In this document: positions 34,057 through 43,541 of the stretch, piece by piece
Numbering within the stretch: the stretch's first letter is position 1
Layout: the number at the start of each line of letters is the position of its first letter
Origin: Leptobrachium leishanense
Taxonomy: Eukaryota > Chordata > Amphibia > Anura > Megophryidae
DNA: 64,000 bases
Assembly (NCBI GenBank): GCA_009667805.1
Contig: CM019063.1
Span: 404,308,959-404,372,958 of the forward strand
Reading direction: 5' to 3'
Translations under genes and position numbers: made by a program
Notes under the pieces: generated by a model
What the model saw: only the letters and a program-made list of their open reading frames with translations
What the model was told of the DNA's origin: nothing
Database searches by the model: none

Positions 34057-34066
34057 TTCCCCCCTT
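34057..34066 (-). promoter_or_regulatory. ERV polypurine tract
   Basis: AAGGGGGGAA on the minus strand directly before the 3' LTR. Confidence 0.9.
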
Positions 34067-34106
34067 GGCTCAAGTGTCAGTATCTTTTTCCTGGCACTTG
34101 TAGCCA

Positions 34107-35921
34107 TTACACTCCACTATTCTGAAATTCTGCATATTGGGGGGGCTTCCCGTTCGCTGGGAACATTCCCTGTGGAATTATCAGTGGTATCTTCTGTGTT
34201 TGTGTGGGTGTCAGTGCTGCCTTGCATAATGGCCATATGCATAGCCCTATGCGGTATATCAGTATCCCTATGATCAAGACCACCACTACCATGAGTATCA
34301 TGTATCCAATCTGTGAGATAAATCTCAGGACCGATCCAAACCATTCTCCCATTGCTCCAAACCCACGGAGCGGATTCCAGCCCTCGGCAGCAATCCTCCT
34401 AGCTGAGCCCTGCAACTGTGCTACCTTCTCTTGGTGGTCTTGGATTACCTGGTAATAATCTGGGACTTCGTGTGTAGTGTTTCTGATGAAGGTGCAACAT
34501 TCATAGTGCATTGTCATCTCACACAATCCATTCAAAGCCGCACTGATCTGCTCAAGTGCCATATCATGTATCATCTGCACCTTTCGTAACTCTCGCATTT
34601 CCAGATTCAGCAACTGGATATCCATACTGGTTCTATTCAGAATCTCAACCATTAGATTGACATAGCTATTCAATCTCCTCATCATCTCTCCTCCCCATCC
34701 AGTCCATGCTGGCAACCATGTCCATATTCGATCCATCTTCGCAAACAACTCTCTCTTCGGTCTTTCAAACACCAGTGGGTACCTAGGGTGCAGTTCCGTG
34801 TCTGTGTTTGTGTCTTCTCCCCTTAGTCTCTGTATTGGGACCAGTTTAGCCAAATAACACATTCCCGTTATTGTTGGTGGAACCCATGTGTAACACACTC
34901 TTCCACAACACACCTGGTATCCCTCTTCTAACATGAATGGTGATAGGTGTAGTGTTCCCTTTGCTAATTCCAACATCATTCGCCTCATTCGTCTTGTCGT
35001 CTCCAGCACACTCTGCATCCCTCCAGACTCATTTTCAATCACTTTTTCTTGCTCATTCGTGAGTTTTCTGCACTGTATGTATAGATAATTTGAGTGTCCC
35101 TCTGTGTCAATTGTGTATATATATGATGTCCAATTGAATTTGCTTGAGTAACACCCTTCCTTCTTATGTGTGTCTCTATCTGGCCCTATTTGGAAACACC
35201 ATTCTGGGGGATATATGTACCCTATTATGGGGTATCCAGCCTCATACATTTCTGGTTGTTCTCTGGGTGGCTGAAAAGAATGTATTGTGATATTCCCTGA
35301 TGCAAACATACTCAGATTCATTGGAACAGAAGCAAATGGGATATGGATTGTCTCTGGGTGCATTCTGCTGCACACCCAACATGCCTCCTGCCCAGATTTC
35401 TTAGCATAGTCATATTTAAATTGCACAAGCAAATGTCCTCTTGGCAATATCTCGGATGATATTTCTCGTTTTTGTCTCCACATGGTACGGTTCTCCATCA
35501 CCGGGTGCGTACCATTCCAGATGTGGGAAATATCCACTTTCCCCGCGGTGCTTGTACAATTGGGGCATGCTCCACGTGAGAGTCCATAAATCAGATTAGC
35601 AAGGTATAAAATCAGCACCACAAATGCCCCGAGTGTCAGAATTCCTTGGGCAATTCTTTTCACAGTCACATAAACCCAATCCCTCCCCACCGGAATTTCA
35701 AAAGTAAAGAACATTTCTGGATGATCAAGGGTGGGGGCCGGGCCCCTAAAAAGCACCCTGTGGTTATCCCCCGTTGGCAGGTGGTCAGGGCCTGTGCCCA
35801 TCAAAACACCCACTTGTTGATCCTCTGAATCATCGGGGTTAGGATCATTTAGGTGCTCATGACTGTGGTCTTTGTCAGCTTCAGCCTCAGCGGGTTGGTC
35901 TCGTTGGCGACGACCTTCCAT
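34107..35921 (-). CDS. env: ERV envelope glycoprotein
   Basis: A complete 604-codon frame. Env would bind a receptor and fuse membranes; nothing here shows that it still does. It has a long polar N-terminus (1-88) before a hydrophobic segment (about 91-113), then a basic RQKR at 149-152 and a second RPKR at 387-390. Either could be a furin-type site, the second being the likely surface/transmembrane boundary. CWVC at 181-184 is the CXXC motif of gamma-type surface subunits. The transmembrane subunit has helical repeats, a C-X7-CC motif (467-476; CX6CC is usual), a membrane anchor at about 537-560 and a short tail with PPQY. Several N-X-S/T sites are present. The uncleaved leader with its own membrane segment is unusual for gammaretroviruses and recalls foamy or fish retrovirus Env. 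Confidence 0.88.
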   Translation of the reverse strand: MEGRRQRDQPAEAEADKDHSHEHLNDPNPDDSEDQQVGVLMGTGPDHLPTGDNHRVLFRGPAPTLDHPEMFFTFEIPVGRDWVYVTVKRIAQGILTLGAFVVLILYLANLIYGLSRGACPNCTSTAGKVDISHIWNGTHPVMENRTMWRQKREISSEILPRGHLLVQFKYDYAKKSGQEACWVCSRMHPETIHIPFASVPMNLSMFASGNITIHSFQPPREQPEMYEAGYPIIGYIYPPEWCFQIGPDRDTHKKEGCYSSKFNWTSYIYTIDTEGHSNYLYIQCRKLTNEQEKVIENESGGMQSVLETTRRMRRMMLELAKGTLHLSPFMLEEGYQVCCGRVCYTWVPPTITGMCYLAKLVPIQRLRGEDTNTDTELHPRYPLVFERPKRELFAKMDRIWTWLPAWTGWGGEMMRRLNSYVNLMVEILNRTSMDIQLLNLEMRELRKVQMIHDMALEQISAALNGLCEMTMHYECCTFIRNTTHEVPDYYQVIQDHQEKVAQLQGSARRIAAEGWNPLRGFGAMGEWFGSVLRFISQIGYMILMVVVVLIIGILIYRIGLCIWPLCKAALTPTQTQKIPLIIPQGMFPANGKPPQYAEFQNSGV

Positions 35922-35991
35922 GTTAGCTCAGGACTGGCTGCAGCTGCTTTTACTCTGGAGTGATGTATCCACGGGACCACCTCGGCAACCT

Positions 35992-37065
35992 TTACTGCTG
36001 TAGGGGTTGATAACAGGACAAGATAAGGACCTCTCCATTTGGACCCAGTGGATCATTTTTCCACTCTTTTACCCATACTGAGTCACCCGGACAATACTTA
36101 TGCAGTGAAGGATATAGAAAATGCGGTATATTATCCCCCACCCAGGTATTTAATTTCTGCATTGATTTACCCAGCATTACTACCTGATCATTTAGTTTAG
36201 TTTCTCCCAATGCCCGAAGGTCCCCCCTTAGTCCATTGATTAGAGGGGTTGGCCGTCCAAACATAAGTTCGTACGGACTTAGCTTCAATTGGGGGGTTGG
36301 TCTGCACCTAATGTGCAAAAGGACTATCGGCAGCAAGTCCAACCAGCCTAGTGACGTCTCTTGGCACAGTTTGGACATCAAAGTCTTTAGGGTACGGTTC
36401 ATTCTTTCAACTTTTCCCGAACTTTGGGGCCTGTAGGCGGTGTGTAGCTTCCAGGTGATGCCCAGTAGCCGGGCAAGTTGCTGTAAACAGTTCTGGATAA
36501 ATGCAGGGCCATTGTCCGACCCTATCTCGAGTGGAAGTCCGTAACGTGGTATTATTTCTTTCATCAGGCTCTTTACCACTTCCGTCGTCTTTTCAGTTCT
36601 CGTTGGGAAGGCTTCCACCCATCCTGTTAAAGTGCACACCATCACTAGTAAATATTTGTATCCTTTGCAGGGTGGCAGCACTGTAAAGTCTATTTGTAAT
36701 GATGCCATTGGGGATAGCCCGATTGGCTGTTTCCCTGGGGGTTGAGATGGGCCTGTTCTCGGGTTGTTTTTGGCACATGTTACACACTGCTGAGCTGTTG
36801 CTTTGCAGATTGCTGACAATCCTGGTACGTAGAAATGTGGCTCCAACTGTTGCTCCATCATTTCTCTCCCTCCATGGGTACTTGCGTGAAGTGCTCTTAC
36901 GATTTCAGGAGCCAGTGTTGCTGGTAGGACTACTCGTCCATTCTCCATCTGGAACCATCCATCTTCTCCATATCCTCCGGGTTCTTCTGTCAGCCACTTC
37001 TTTTTTTTTTCTGAGTACACAGGTGTCCATTCGCTCAGTGGCGCCGGTAGAAGTGCAGCTACCAC
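35992..37065 (-). CDS. pol: ERV integrase
   Basis: The last part of Pol, in the frame that begins at 37635. After the OGFr-like domain comes a spacer (about residues 190-245), then the HHCC finger (H250, H254, C284, C287) and the DDE core: aspartates in LQIDF (315) and GSDNGPAF (374), and glutamate in GKVERMNRTLK (410). The C-terminal part (CPGDSVWVKEW) has the SH3-like fold signature of gamma integrases. The catalytic triad is intact. The stop at 35992 leaves about 70 bp before env. Confidence 0.92.
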   Translation of the reverse strand: MVAALLPAPLSEWTPVYSEKKKKWLTEEPGGYGEDGWFQMENGRVVLPATLAPEIVRALHASTHGGREMMEQQLEPHFYVPGLSAICKATAQQCVTCAKNNPRTGPSQPPGKQPIGLSPMASLQIDFTVLPPCKGYKYLLVMVCTLTGWVEAFPTRTEKTTEVVKSLMKEIIPRYGLPLEIGSDNGPAFIQNCLQQLARLLGITWKLHTAYRPQSSGKVERMNRTLKTLMSKLCQETSLGWLDLLPIVLLHIRCRPTPQLKLSPYELMFGRPTPLINGLRGDLRALGETKLNDQVVMLGKSMQKLNTWVGDNIPHFLYPSLHKYCPGDSVWVKEWKNDPLGPNGEVLILSCYQPLQQ

Positions 37066-37647
37066 TGGTTTTGGTTTGTATCGTGCCAATTCTCCATGAT
37101 TTCCCCAGATAAATTCTTCTTTTGGGAAATAATATCGCCATGCGAAAAACAATAAATCTTGTCTGTCTTGTGAATCTCTTACTGCTGGTATGAAAAAGTT
37201 CATTGCACTTTTCTTCATTCTTGGCAGTCTGTTCTTGATAAGGATCTCCTTGAGGAAGAACCTCACCAGTGGGACTTGATATTCTTCTGCTCCCAATTCT
37301 CCCAGACTGTGCAGTATTCGTGTGATTCGTAGATTATTGTGAGGATTGTTTGTCAAATTTTCAAATCGTGACGCGAAATTTTCTGCTCGTTCAACTTCAG
37401 TTGTTTCTTTGTCTTCCTCCTCCCCCACTATTTTTACGCCGAAGAATTTCAGCATCATTTTGTAGGCTCTGCGTAGTCTTTGCTGAACTTCTGAGGTGTT
37501 AACCATTAGGCGTTTCTCTTGCGGATTTAGGGGAGTAGAGTAGAAATTTCGGCCTTGTGTCCGGGTTGGGAAAAGCCATTGGATATAATCATGATTGAGT
37601 TCTAACAGTTCATAATCATCTTGCCATTTGTGCAATATTATTTCAAT
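37066..37647 (-). pseudogene. OGFr_N-like domain in ERV pol, second part
   Basis: About 190 residues between RNase H and integrase that match the conserved N-terminal domain of the opioid growth factor receptor family (Pfam OGFr_N). Diagnostic blocks in order: DYELLELNHDYIQWLFP (7-23), PLNPQE (35-40), RLRRAYKMMLKFFG (53-66), NNLRITRILHSLGELG (100-115), PLVRFFLKE (122-130), AMNFFIPAVRD (144-154) and FFAWRYYFP (163-171). The frame is open and continuous with integrase. In OGFR the domain lies in a nuclear-envelope-associated receptor; its role in a retroviral Pol is unknown. Broken here by the L1-like insertion, hence marked pseudogene. Confidence 0.87.
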
Positions 37648-39194
37648 TTAAGATTTTATTTTATTTTGTAAATAAAGTCAGCAGAAAATCAAACAAATGT
37701 AAGCAAGGGCCACGCAGGGCCAACTACAGCAGAATTACCACGTGTGGAAAATAACAAACAGCTCCCGATAGGGGGGTCTCAGCATATCATAGTAATCAAT
37801 AGGAGGGAGGGGAAGGGGGGGGTATGGTGTGGTGCGAAAAAGGCCGACCAGCCAACAAAAATGCGATGGCGTCTTCACGCGCAGGGTCAAGACATCTGCA
37901 GGTGAGGGGGTCGTAAAGAAAAAGGGGGGGGTAAAGAAAACTCCAAGAAATGCAGAAAAACAAAGAAATGGGAAGGATGGGAAGGGGTTCATAGGCAAAA
38001 CTCAAAGTCTCAGCAGGGGGGGTCAAGAAAAATTGCATCAGAAAATGGGGCGATTCAGATACACAGTCCAACTGTCCCTTCAGCCAGCATCCAGAAATAA
38101 AGTCGGGCGAGGTACAGGCAGCGCGACCGCCAGTAGGCCACGGCACCCCCCAGCCGCCCGACCCTCAACATAGGAGAAAACGCTCGTGCCGTTCCGTAAT
38201 GTCCGCCTCCAAGGTTCCTGGGCAGAACTCCCCGGTACTTCGGTGTGTGCATCTGCGCCTTCCCTACCGTCAGCTTGGGGGGAAGCAGTGTCCCAGGTCC
38301 GCCGGGAAACAAGACTCGTCGTGAGGGCCAGGCCAGCCCGTGGGCACCTCCGCTGGATCTCCTCCGTTGGGCTGCTTGACGTCGCCGTGTATGCGGCCGT
38401 GCTTTTCGGATCGCCCACCGAGCGGGACCGCCTGTCCCGGGTCCCCGAGGGGGCACCATCAACATCCAACTCGCCAACGTGACTGCTCTCCAGGGGGTGC
38501 GGGTAGAGGTCCTAGCGCAAGCAGGTAGAACCGGAATCCCGTCTAGGCCGCTATTCTTGTCGCCCTTCTCCTCGGGCGTAGCAGCAGCAAGGCAGGTCAC
38601 CGCCGCGTGCTGCAGCGAATCAACCCCAGTCTCAAGCGGCCGCTGAGTCTCCCCTCGGCAGGATCGGAGCGCGGTCAGCATCTTGCGCCAAACCCCCCTA
38701 GTGAGAGGGCTGTCCTCATCTTCTCCCTCCAGTACAAGCAGGCACGCGTCTAAGCCGCGAATAGCGGCTTCCATATCCCCGGTGGAGGAAGGAAGTGCAC
38801 CCTGTCCTGCGGGTCCGTCCGCCGCCCCCACATACTCAACATCCAAGACGGCCAGGAGATGGGGGCCCTCCATCCCGGCCATCTACGCTGCAGGTCCAGT
38901 GCGGGGCGTGCGGCCAGCTCCATGCGGTCGAAGGTCTGTACTCAGACGAAAGGCCCCAAGATGGCCGCCGGCATCTCGCTCCAGCCCAGCAGCCGCAGCG
39001 GTCAGGATCGTCTCTGGTCCGGAGGGGGGGACTAAACGGCCTCCAGGCATCGCAGAACCGGTGGCCAACGTCCTGGACCCAAATTCAACCAAAAGCGGGC
39101 ACTTAAACGTCAGCTAGAGGTCCCTAACAGGAGCAGACATGCGGAGCTCCAGCAAAACACGTCCGCTCCTGTGAACAGTCGGCCACGCCCCCCC
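37648..39194 (-). mobile_element. L1-like element inserted in the ERV
   Basis: A 1547-bp insert between two copies of GCAATATTATTTCAAT (37632-37647, 39195-39210), a 16-bp target duplication. The minus strand starts GGGGGGGCGTGGCCGACTG, like the L1 at 11825-14706, and ends TTTATTTACAAAATAAAATA. It is GC-rich and contains one frame of 275 codons (38055-38882, MAGMEGPHLLAVLDVEYVG...) that I do not recognise; it may come from the L1 5' region or ORF1. No reverse transcriptase is present, so it is a deleted, non-autonomous copy mobilised in trans. It is younger than the ERV. Confidence 0.88.
38055..38882 (-). CDS. Unrecognised ORF inside the L1-like insertion
   Basis: 275 codons, GC-rich and overlapped by long frames in other phases, so composition alone could explain it. 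The first third (VEYVGAADG, DMEAAIRGLDACLLVLEGE) has the look of a helical ORF1 start. The rest is Arg/Pro/Gly-rich without a known domain. It probably represents the 5' region of the L1 lineage. Low confidence that a protein is made. Confidence 0.25.
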   Translation of the reverse strand: MAGMEGPHLLAVLDVEYVGAADGPAGQGALPSSTGDMEAAIRGLDACLLVLEGEDEDSPLTRGVWRKMLTALRSCRGETQRPLETGVDSLQHAAVTCLAAATPEEKGDKNSGLDGIPVLPACARTSTRTPWRAVTLASWMLMVPPRGPGTGGPARWAIRKARPHTRRRQAAQRRRSSGGAHGLAWPSRRVLFPGGPGTLLPPKLTVGKAQMHTPKYRGVLPRNLGGGHYGTARAFSPMLRVGRLGGAVAYWRSRCLYLARLYFWMLAEGTVGLCI

Positions 39195-39264
39195 GCAATA
39201 TTATTTCAATGAACTCGCCGTGGGGTTCAAACTTTTTCAAATTCATGTAGAACTCGTAATTTGG
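39195..39264 (-). pseudogene. OGFr_N-like domain in ERV pol, first part
   Basis: The first 23 or so residues of the domain (PNYEFYMNLKKFEPHGEFIE), directly after RNase H. The L1-like insertion cuts the frame here, and the domain resumes at 37647. The position right at the RNase H boundary shows that the domain is part of the Pol frame and not a later insertion of unrelated DNA. Confidence 0.8.
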
Positions 39265-40330
39265 CATAGAAGGTTGAGGCTCTTGCTTGCAGATCAGTAC
39301 TTTAGCTTGATCTTCTGTTGGCGATGGCGGTTTCGCAGCTGCTTTTGCGGCCTGGTCCGCGCGTCTGTTACCTTTTGGAATTTCATCACGGCCTTTTTGA
39401 TGGCCACGACTGTGCATGATGCTGACAGCACTTGGTTTCCACACTGCTTCCAGGAGGGCCGTGATTTCTGCAGCATATTTAATTTGTTGTCCTGAAGATG
39501 TGAGTAGACCTCTTTCTTTGTAGAGTGCACCATGTGCATGGACTGTCATGAAGGCGTACTTGGAATCTGTATAGATATTTACTCTTTTGCCTTCAGAAAT
39601 TTCAAGGGCTCTGGTTAAAGCTGTTATTTCAGCCAGTTGTGCAGATGTATGGCCTGGCAGTGGCTTTGCTTCGATGACTTCTTCTGTTGAGACTACTGCA
39701 TAGCCGGAGACTTTCTTCCCATCATCCATGTAGCTGCTACCATCAGTGAATAGCTGTAGATCGTATTTGTCTAGGGGTACGTCTTTCAAATCTGGCCTGC
39801 TACTGAACACTTCTTCCATAACTTGAAGGCATTCATGATCTGGATCCTCTTCACAGTCAGGTAGTAAAGTAGCAGGGTTTAAGGTAGCAATGAGGTCCAA
39901 ATGAACCCGTGGATTTTCACACATCATGGCTTGGTACTTCGTCATCCGGCTGTTACTGAACCAGTAACCTCCTTTCACATCCAGCAGAGCCTTGACAGCG
40001 TGGGGCACCTTGACATGAAGAACTTGTCCAAGGGTCAGCTTGTCTGCTTCTGCTATCAGCATTGCGGTGGCAGCCACTGCTTTCAGGCATGGGGGTAGGC
40101 CGCAGGCCACAGGGTCGAGTTGCTTGGAGAGGTAGGCCACAGGCCTCAGCCATGAGCCAAAGGTCTGGACCAATACTCCTGTTGCTGTTTGATTGTGTTC
40201 ATGTACGAACAGCTGGAAAGGCTTGCTATGATCTGGCAGACCCAGTGCAGGAGCTTCCATCAGCAGAGTCTTTAATTTCAGGAACGCTGCTGTTTGCTCT
40301 TCTTCCCAATGAAAGGGGTCTATTCCCCCC
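39265..40330 (-). CDS. pol: ERV Pol: RT connection and RNase H
   Basis: Continuation of Pol in a shifted frame from the C run near 40325. It begins with the RT thumb/connection (PFHWEEEQTAAFLKLK, LPDHSKPFQLFVHE, RPVAYLSKQLDPVA), then RNase H with its four acidic residues in FTDGSS (about 39742), AQLAEITAL, YTDSKYAF and ADQAAK (about 39356), plus the HSRGHQKG loop. Catalytic residues are intact. The frame passes straight into the OGFr-like domain. One base difference in the C8 run near 40325 separates it from the RT frame; this may be a real mutation or a sequencing error. Confidence 0.9.
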
Positions 40331-41732
40331 CCTTGGTGGCTTGATGAAGCGGCTTGGCAATATCTGCGAAGTTGGGGATCCACAGGCGGCAGAAGCCTGC
40401 AGCTCCCAGGAACTCACGGACTTGTCTTCTGGTCTTTGGTTGGGGTATGCGGCACACCGCTTCTTTTCTTTCTGCCCCCAGTGCACGTTTGGTACCTGTT
40501 AACTGGAAGCCCAGATATTTTACACTCTGTTTGCATATTTGTGCTTTCTTTTTAGAAACTCTGTAACCTGCTTGGCTTAGTAGGTGTAGCAAAGCTTTTG
40601 TGGCGGATAAACAGTCTTTTTCTGTGGGAGAAGCCAGTAATAAATCATCAACATATTGGAGTAACACTACTTTGTCTGGCTGAGCGTTGAAGGCGAGGAG
40701 ATCTTGGCTGAGCGCGCACCCAAAAATTGTGGGCGAATTTTTGAAACCTTGAGGGAGGCGCGTCCACGTCATTTGATGACGCGCCCCCGTGGTAGACTCT
40801 TCCCACTGAAATGCAAAAAGGGGCTGGCTTGCTGGAGCCAGGCGGATGCAAAAGAAAGCGTCTTTTAAATCAAGCACTGTGTAATATTGTGTATCTCCGG
40901 GGATTAACGCCAGCAAATTGTATGGATTTGGAACCACAGGGTGTAGTGTTACTGTGGCCTCGTTGACAGCTCGTAAATCTTGGACAGGGCGGTACTCTTG
41001 TGTCCCTTCTTTCAGTACTGGCAGTAGGGGTGTGTTCCATGGTGACACGCAGAATTTTAATATGCCGCTATCTTTAAGTCTCTGTAAATGTATCTGTATA
41101 TTCTGCTTGGCTTTTTGTGGGATATGATATTGTCTTAGGGCCACAGGCGTTGCACCGGGCTTTAATTCCACATATACCGGGGGTATGTTTATGGCAAGTC
41201 CTGGCGGGTTTTCCTCCGCCCATACCCCAGGAATTTCGAGGAGTAGTGCATGCGGGTCTGGCGCGGCAGGCAGAGTAGGTGCCGTGCGCCATTCTTCCTC
41301 CCTTGGCATAACTACTGCAATTTTCACAGATTGTGGATTGTGCGGACTGGCTGGATTATGCTGCCGAACAGAGCCGCCACTCTCGGGCAGGTCTAATTGA
41401 GCGTGACCCCCGGGAAGGAACGTAATTTGGGCTTGCAATTTGCACAGGATATCCCGCCCCAGGAGTTGGATGGGACATTCGGGCATATACAAAAATTCAT
41501 GTTCAACATTATGCCCACCCACACTACATTTTCTAGAAGCAAGAAAAGGATATTTAGCAGACACTCCCATTGCTCCCATAATATCAACCTCATTTCCCAT
41601 TGGGGGTGCAATTTGCTTTGTTACAACAGAATATTCGGCACCTGTATCAACCATAAAAACTTCATCTTTATTTCCCACTCTCATTGTGACCGTGGGCTCG
41701 TGGCTACCGAGCGGGATGGGCCCAGGTCCCCG
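40320..41732 (-). CDS. pol: ERV protease and reverse transcriptase
   Basis: The open frame starts right after the gag stop and is in the same phase. Its first Met lies at 41684, but no separate start is needed if the stop is read through. Retropepsin: MVDTGAEYSVV with the catalytic Asp 13 codons after that Met, and LLGRDIL near the end of the domain. RT: LKDSGILKFCVSPWNTPLLPV, TVLDLKDAFFCIRL, LPQGFKNSPTIF and the catalytic YVDD, then KYLGFQLTG. The frame ends near 40320 at the C-run frameshift, inside the thumb. Gamma-like throughout. Confidence 0.93.
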   Translation of the reverse strand, partial: RGPGPIPLGSHEPTVTMRVGNKDEVFMVDTGAEYSVVTKQIAPPMGNEVDIMGAMGVSAKYPFLASRKCSVGGHNVEHEFLYMPECPIQLLGRDILCKLQAQITFLPGGHAQLDLPESGGSVRQHNPASPHNPQSVKIAVVMPREEEWRTAPTLPAAPDPHALLLEIPGVWAEENPPGLAINIPPVYVELKPGATPVALRQYHIPQKAKQNIQIHLQRLKDSGILKFCVSPWNTPLLPVLKEGTQEYRPVQDLRAVNEATVTLHPVVPNPYNLLALIPGDTQYYTVLDLKDAFFCIRLAPASQPLFAFQWEESTTGARHQMTWTRLPQGFKNSPTIFGCALSQDLLAFNAQPDKVVLLQYVDDLLLASPTEKDCLSATKALLHLLSQAGYRVSKKKAQICKQSVKYLGFQLTGTKRALGAERKEAVCRIPQPKTRRQVREFLGAAGFCRLWIPNFADIAKPLHQATKGGE

Positions 41733-41735
41733 TCA
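41733..41735 (-). promoter_or_regulatory. Gag-pol in-frame UGA (probable readthrough stop)
   Basis: The only stop between gag and pro-pol, which are in the same phase. The next bases read CGGGGACCTGGGCCC on the minus strand, GC-rich and able to fold. The spacing to the protease active site (about 25 codons) is like that in murine leukaemia virus, where a stop is read through. Readthrough here is inferred. Confidence 0.7.
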
Positions 41736-43541
41736 ATATGCATCCTGCCCTTCAAATGATGTCCCCGCTAGTCCCACAAACCCCGCTCCATTCCCCTCAC
41801 TTCTCTCATACCTTCCGTCTGTTACCTGGCCATTAGGGGCTTGACCTCCCGCCTCCCCAACTTCACCCTGTCCCCCAAATTTAGCCAAAAATGCAGGACA
41901 GTCGTTTTTCCAGTGACCTTCACCCCGGCACCACGCGCACTGATTGGGTCCTAGGGGTTCCCTAGGGGCTCCCCTACCTCTTCCTCGAGCCCCCCTTCCC
42001 CTTGCCCTCCCTCTGTCTGGGCCACCTCGTCCTCCACCATTCCCCATGTATCCAACCACCCCGGTATGTCCCTTCTGTTTCTTTATCTCCTCCAAATCCC
42101 GGTTATGATACACCTTATTAGCGATCTCAACTAACTCGCTAATACCTTTTCCCAAAAACCCATCTATTCTCTGTATTTTGTTCCGTATATCCCTCTGTGA
42201 CTGACCCACAAACGAAGAGTTAATTAACCTCTGATTCTCCGTTGCTTCAGGATCAATAGGACTATACATCCTGTACGCATCTAACAATCTCTCTAGAAAC
42301 GCACTTGGGGATTCTTTAACCTCTTGTATCACATCTGCTATTTTTCCCATGTTTGTGGGCTTCTTCCCTCCCGCTTTGACACCCATAATTACTGCTGTTC
42401 TGTATGTCTGCAGATGTGCAACTCCTTCAACTGTATTGTACGGCCATTTAGGATCTGTTTTGGGGTAGTGTTCCTCTGCCCACGCTTCTGGATGAGGTTT
42501 AGCATCTGCCACGGCTTGGGCAAGTAAAATCTTTTGCGCGCTACTATTTATTCGGGCTCTTTCCTCTGTGGTGAACATTGTCAACATTAATTGCTGACAA
42601 TCTGCCCATGTGGGGTTATGTGTGAGCATAACTGACTCTATCATACTGGCCACTGCTGCGGGATTTGTGGAATACAGTGGTGTGTGTGTTTTCCAATTAA
42701 AAAGATCCGTTGTCGTGAATGGGACATATGTGTATTGCATTGGCCCTGGATTCCCATCCGCTAAGGGGGGGCCTGGCACCTCCCGCAAAGGCAACTGCAT
42801 AGCGCTCTTGTGGGGATTGTGTTGGTACAGATCCCGGGGTTTATGTATATTATTCGCTGCGCGTGTGGTAACTCCCTGGTTCTCATCCTCTTCTTTATCA
42901 TCACCACTCCCGTGGGGCACTAATTTATATATGCTCCCATCGGGCATCTCAATCTTCTCTGGTGGAGCCTCTCTATCCCCTCCACCCACCGCGCCCTGCT
43001 CTTCCTCCGCAGGCACACGGGACGGAGCAGAGGGAGCTGACCGAGACACAGCAGCTGCCTGCTCCCCCCTCTCCGCCCGCGCAATCGCGGCATTCAGAGC
43101 TTCCCTGGCTGCCCCATAACATGATGGATAGGACGGGGGCAGACTATCACTCTCTTCCGGTTGATCTAACACCGGTCTCCCTCTCTCTTCATTATTCTGG
43201 GGGTCCTGCTTCTTATTTCTCCCCGCTATCATTATAAAATGACTCTTGTTTTTAATACAATACCTCCATATATCTATATACGGGTACTGTTCAGGATGTC
43301 CGTACTGCTCTGTGACCTGGGAATGTACCTTCTGTACCAACTCCGGGTCCATTGACCCCTGCTCTGGCCATCCTGGGACTAATATCGGCCACACAACTGT
43401 ACACATTACTTTTAACTTCTCTTTGGTCAATTCTACACCATAGTCATGGGTTTTATATAATACATCGAAATTTCGCACCATATACTCTAGGGGCGTCTCC
43501 CCCTCCTTTACCTTCTTGGGCTTTGATGACCCGTTACCCAT
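41736..43541 (-). CDS. gag: ERV Gag polyprotein
   Basis: About 602 residues from the Met at 43541 (MGNGSSKPK); the open frame has another Met two codons earlier, but MGNGSS is a fitting myristoylation signal. Residue numbers below count from that earlier Met. Matrix region, then PPSY (137-140), a late-domain motif that recruits the budding machinery. The capsid start is near DLFNWKTHTPLYS, and TPLYSTNPAAVASMIESV and LTMFTTEERARI follow the gammaretroviral capsid pattern. The nucleocapsid has an Arg/Gly-rich stretch and one CCHC knuckle, CAWCRGEGHWKNDC (537-550). The frame is intact to the UGA at 41733. Confidence 0.93.

Noticed and set aside
38080..39117. Several GC-rich plus-strand frames opposite the L1-like ORF
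   Set aside because: Frame overlap in GC-rich DNA; none shows a domain.
42610..43119. A 169-codon plus-strand frame opposite ERV gag
   Set aside because: Antisense shadow of a strongly supported gag frame.
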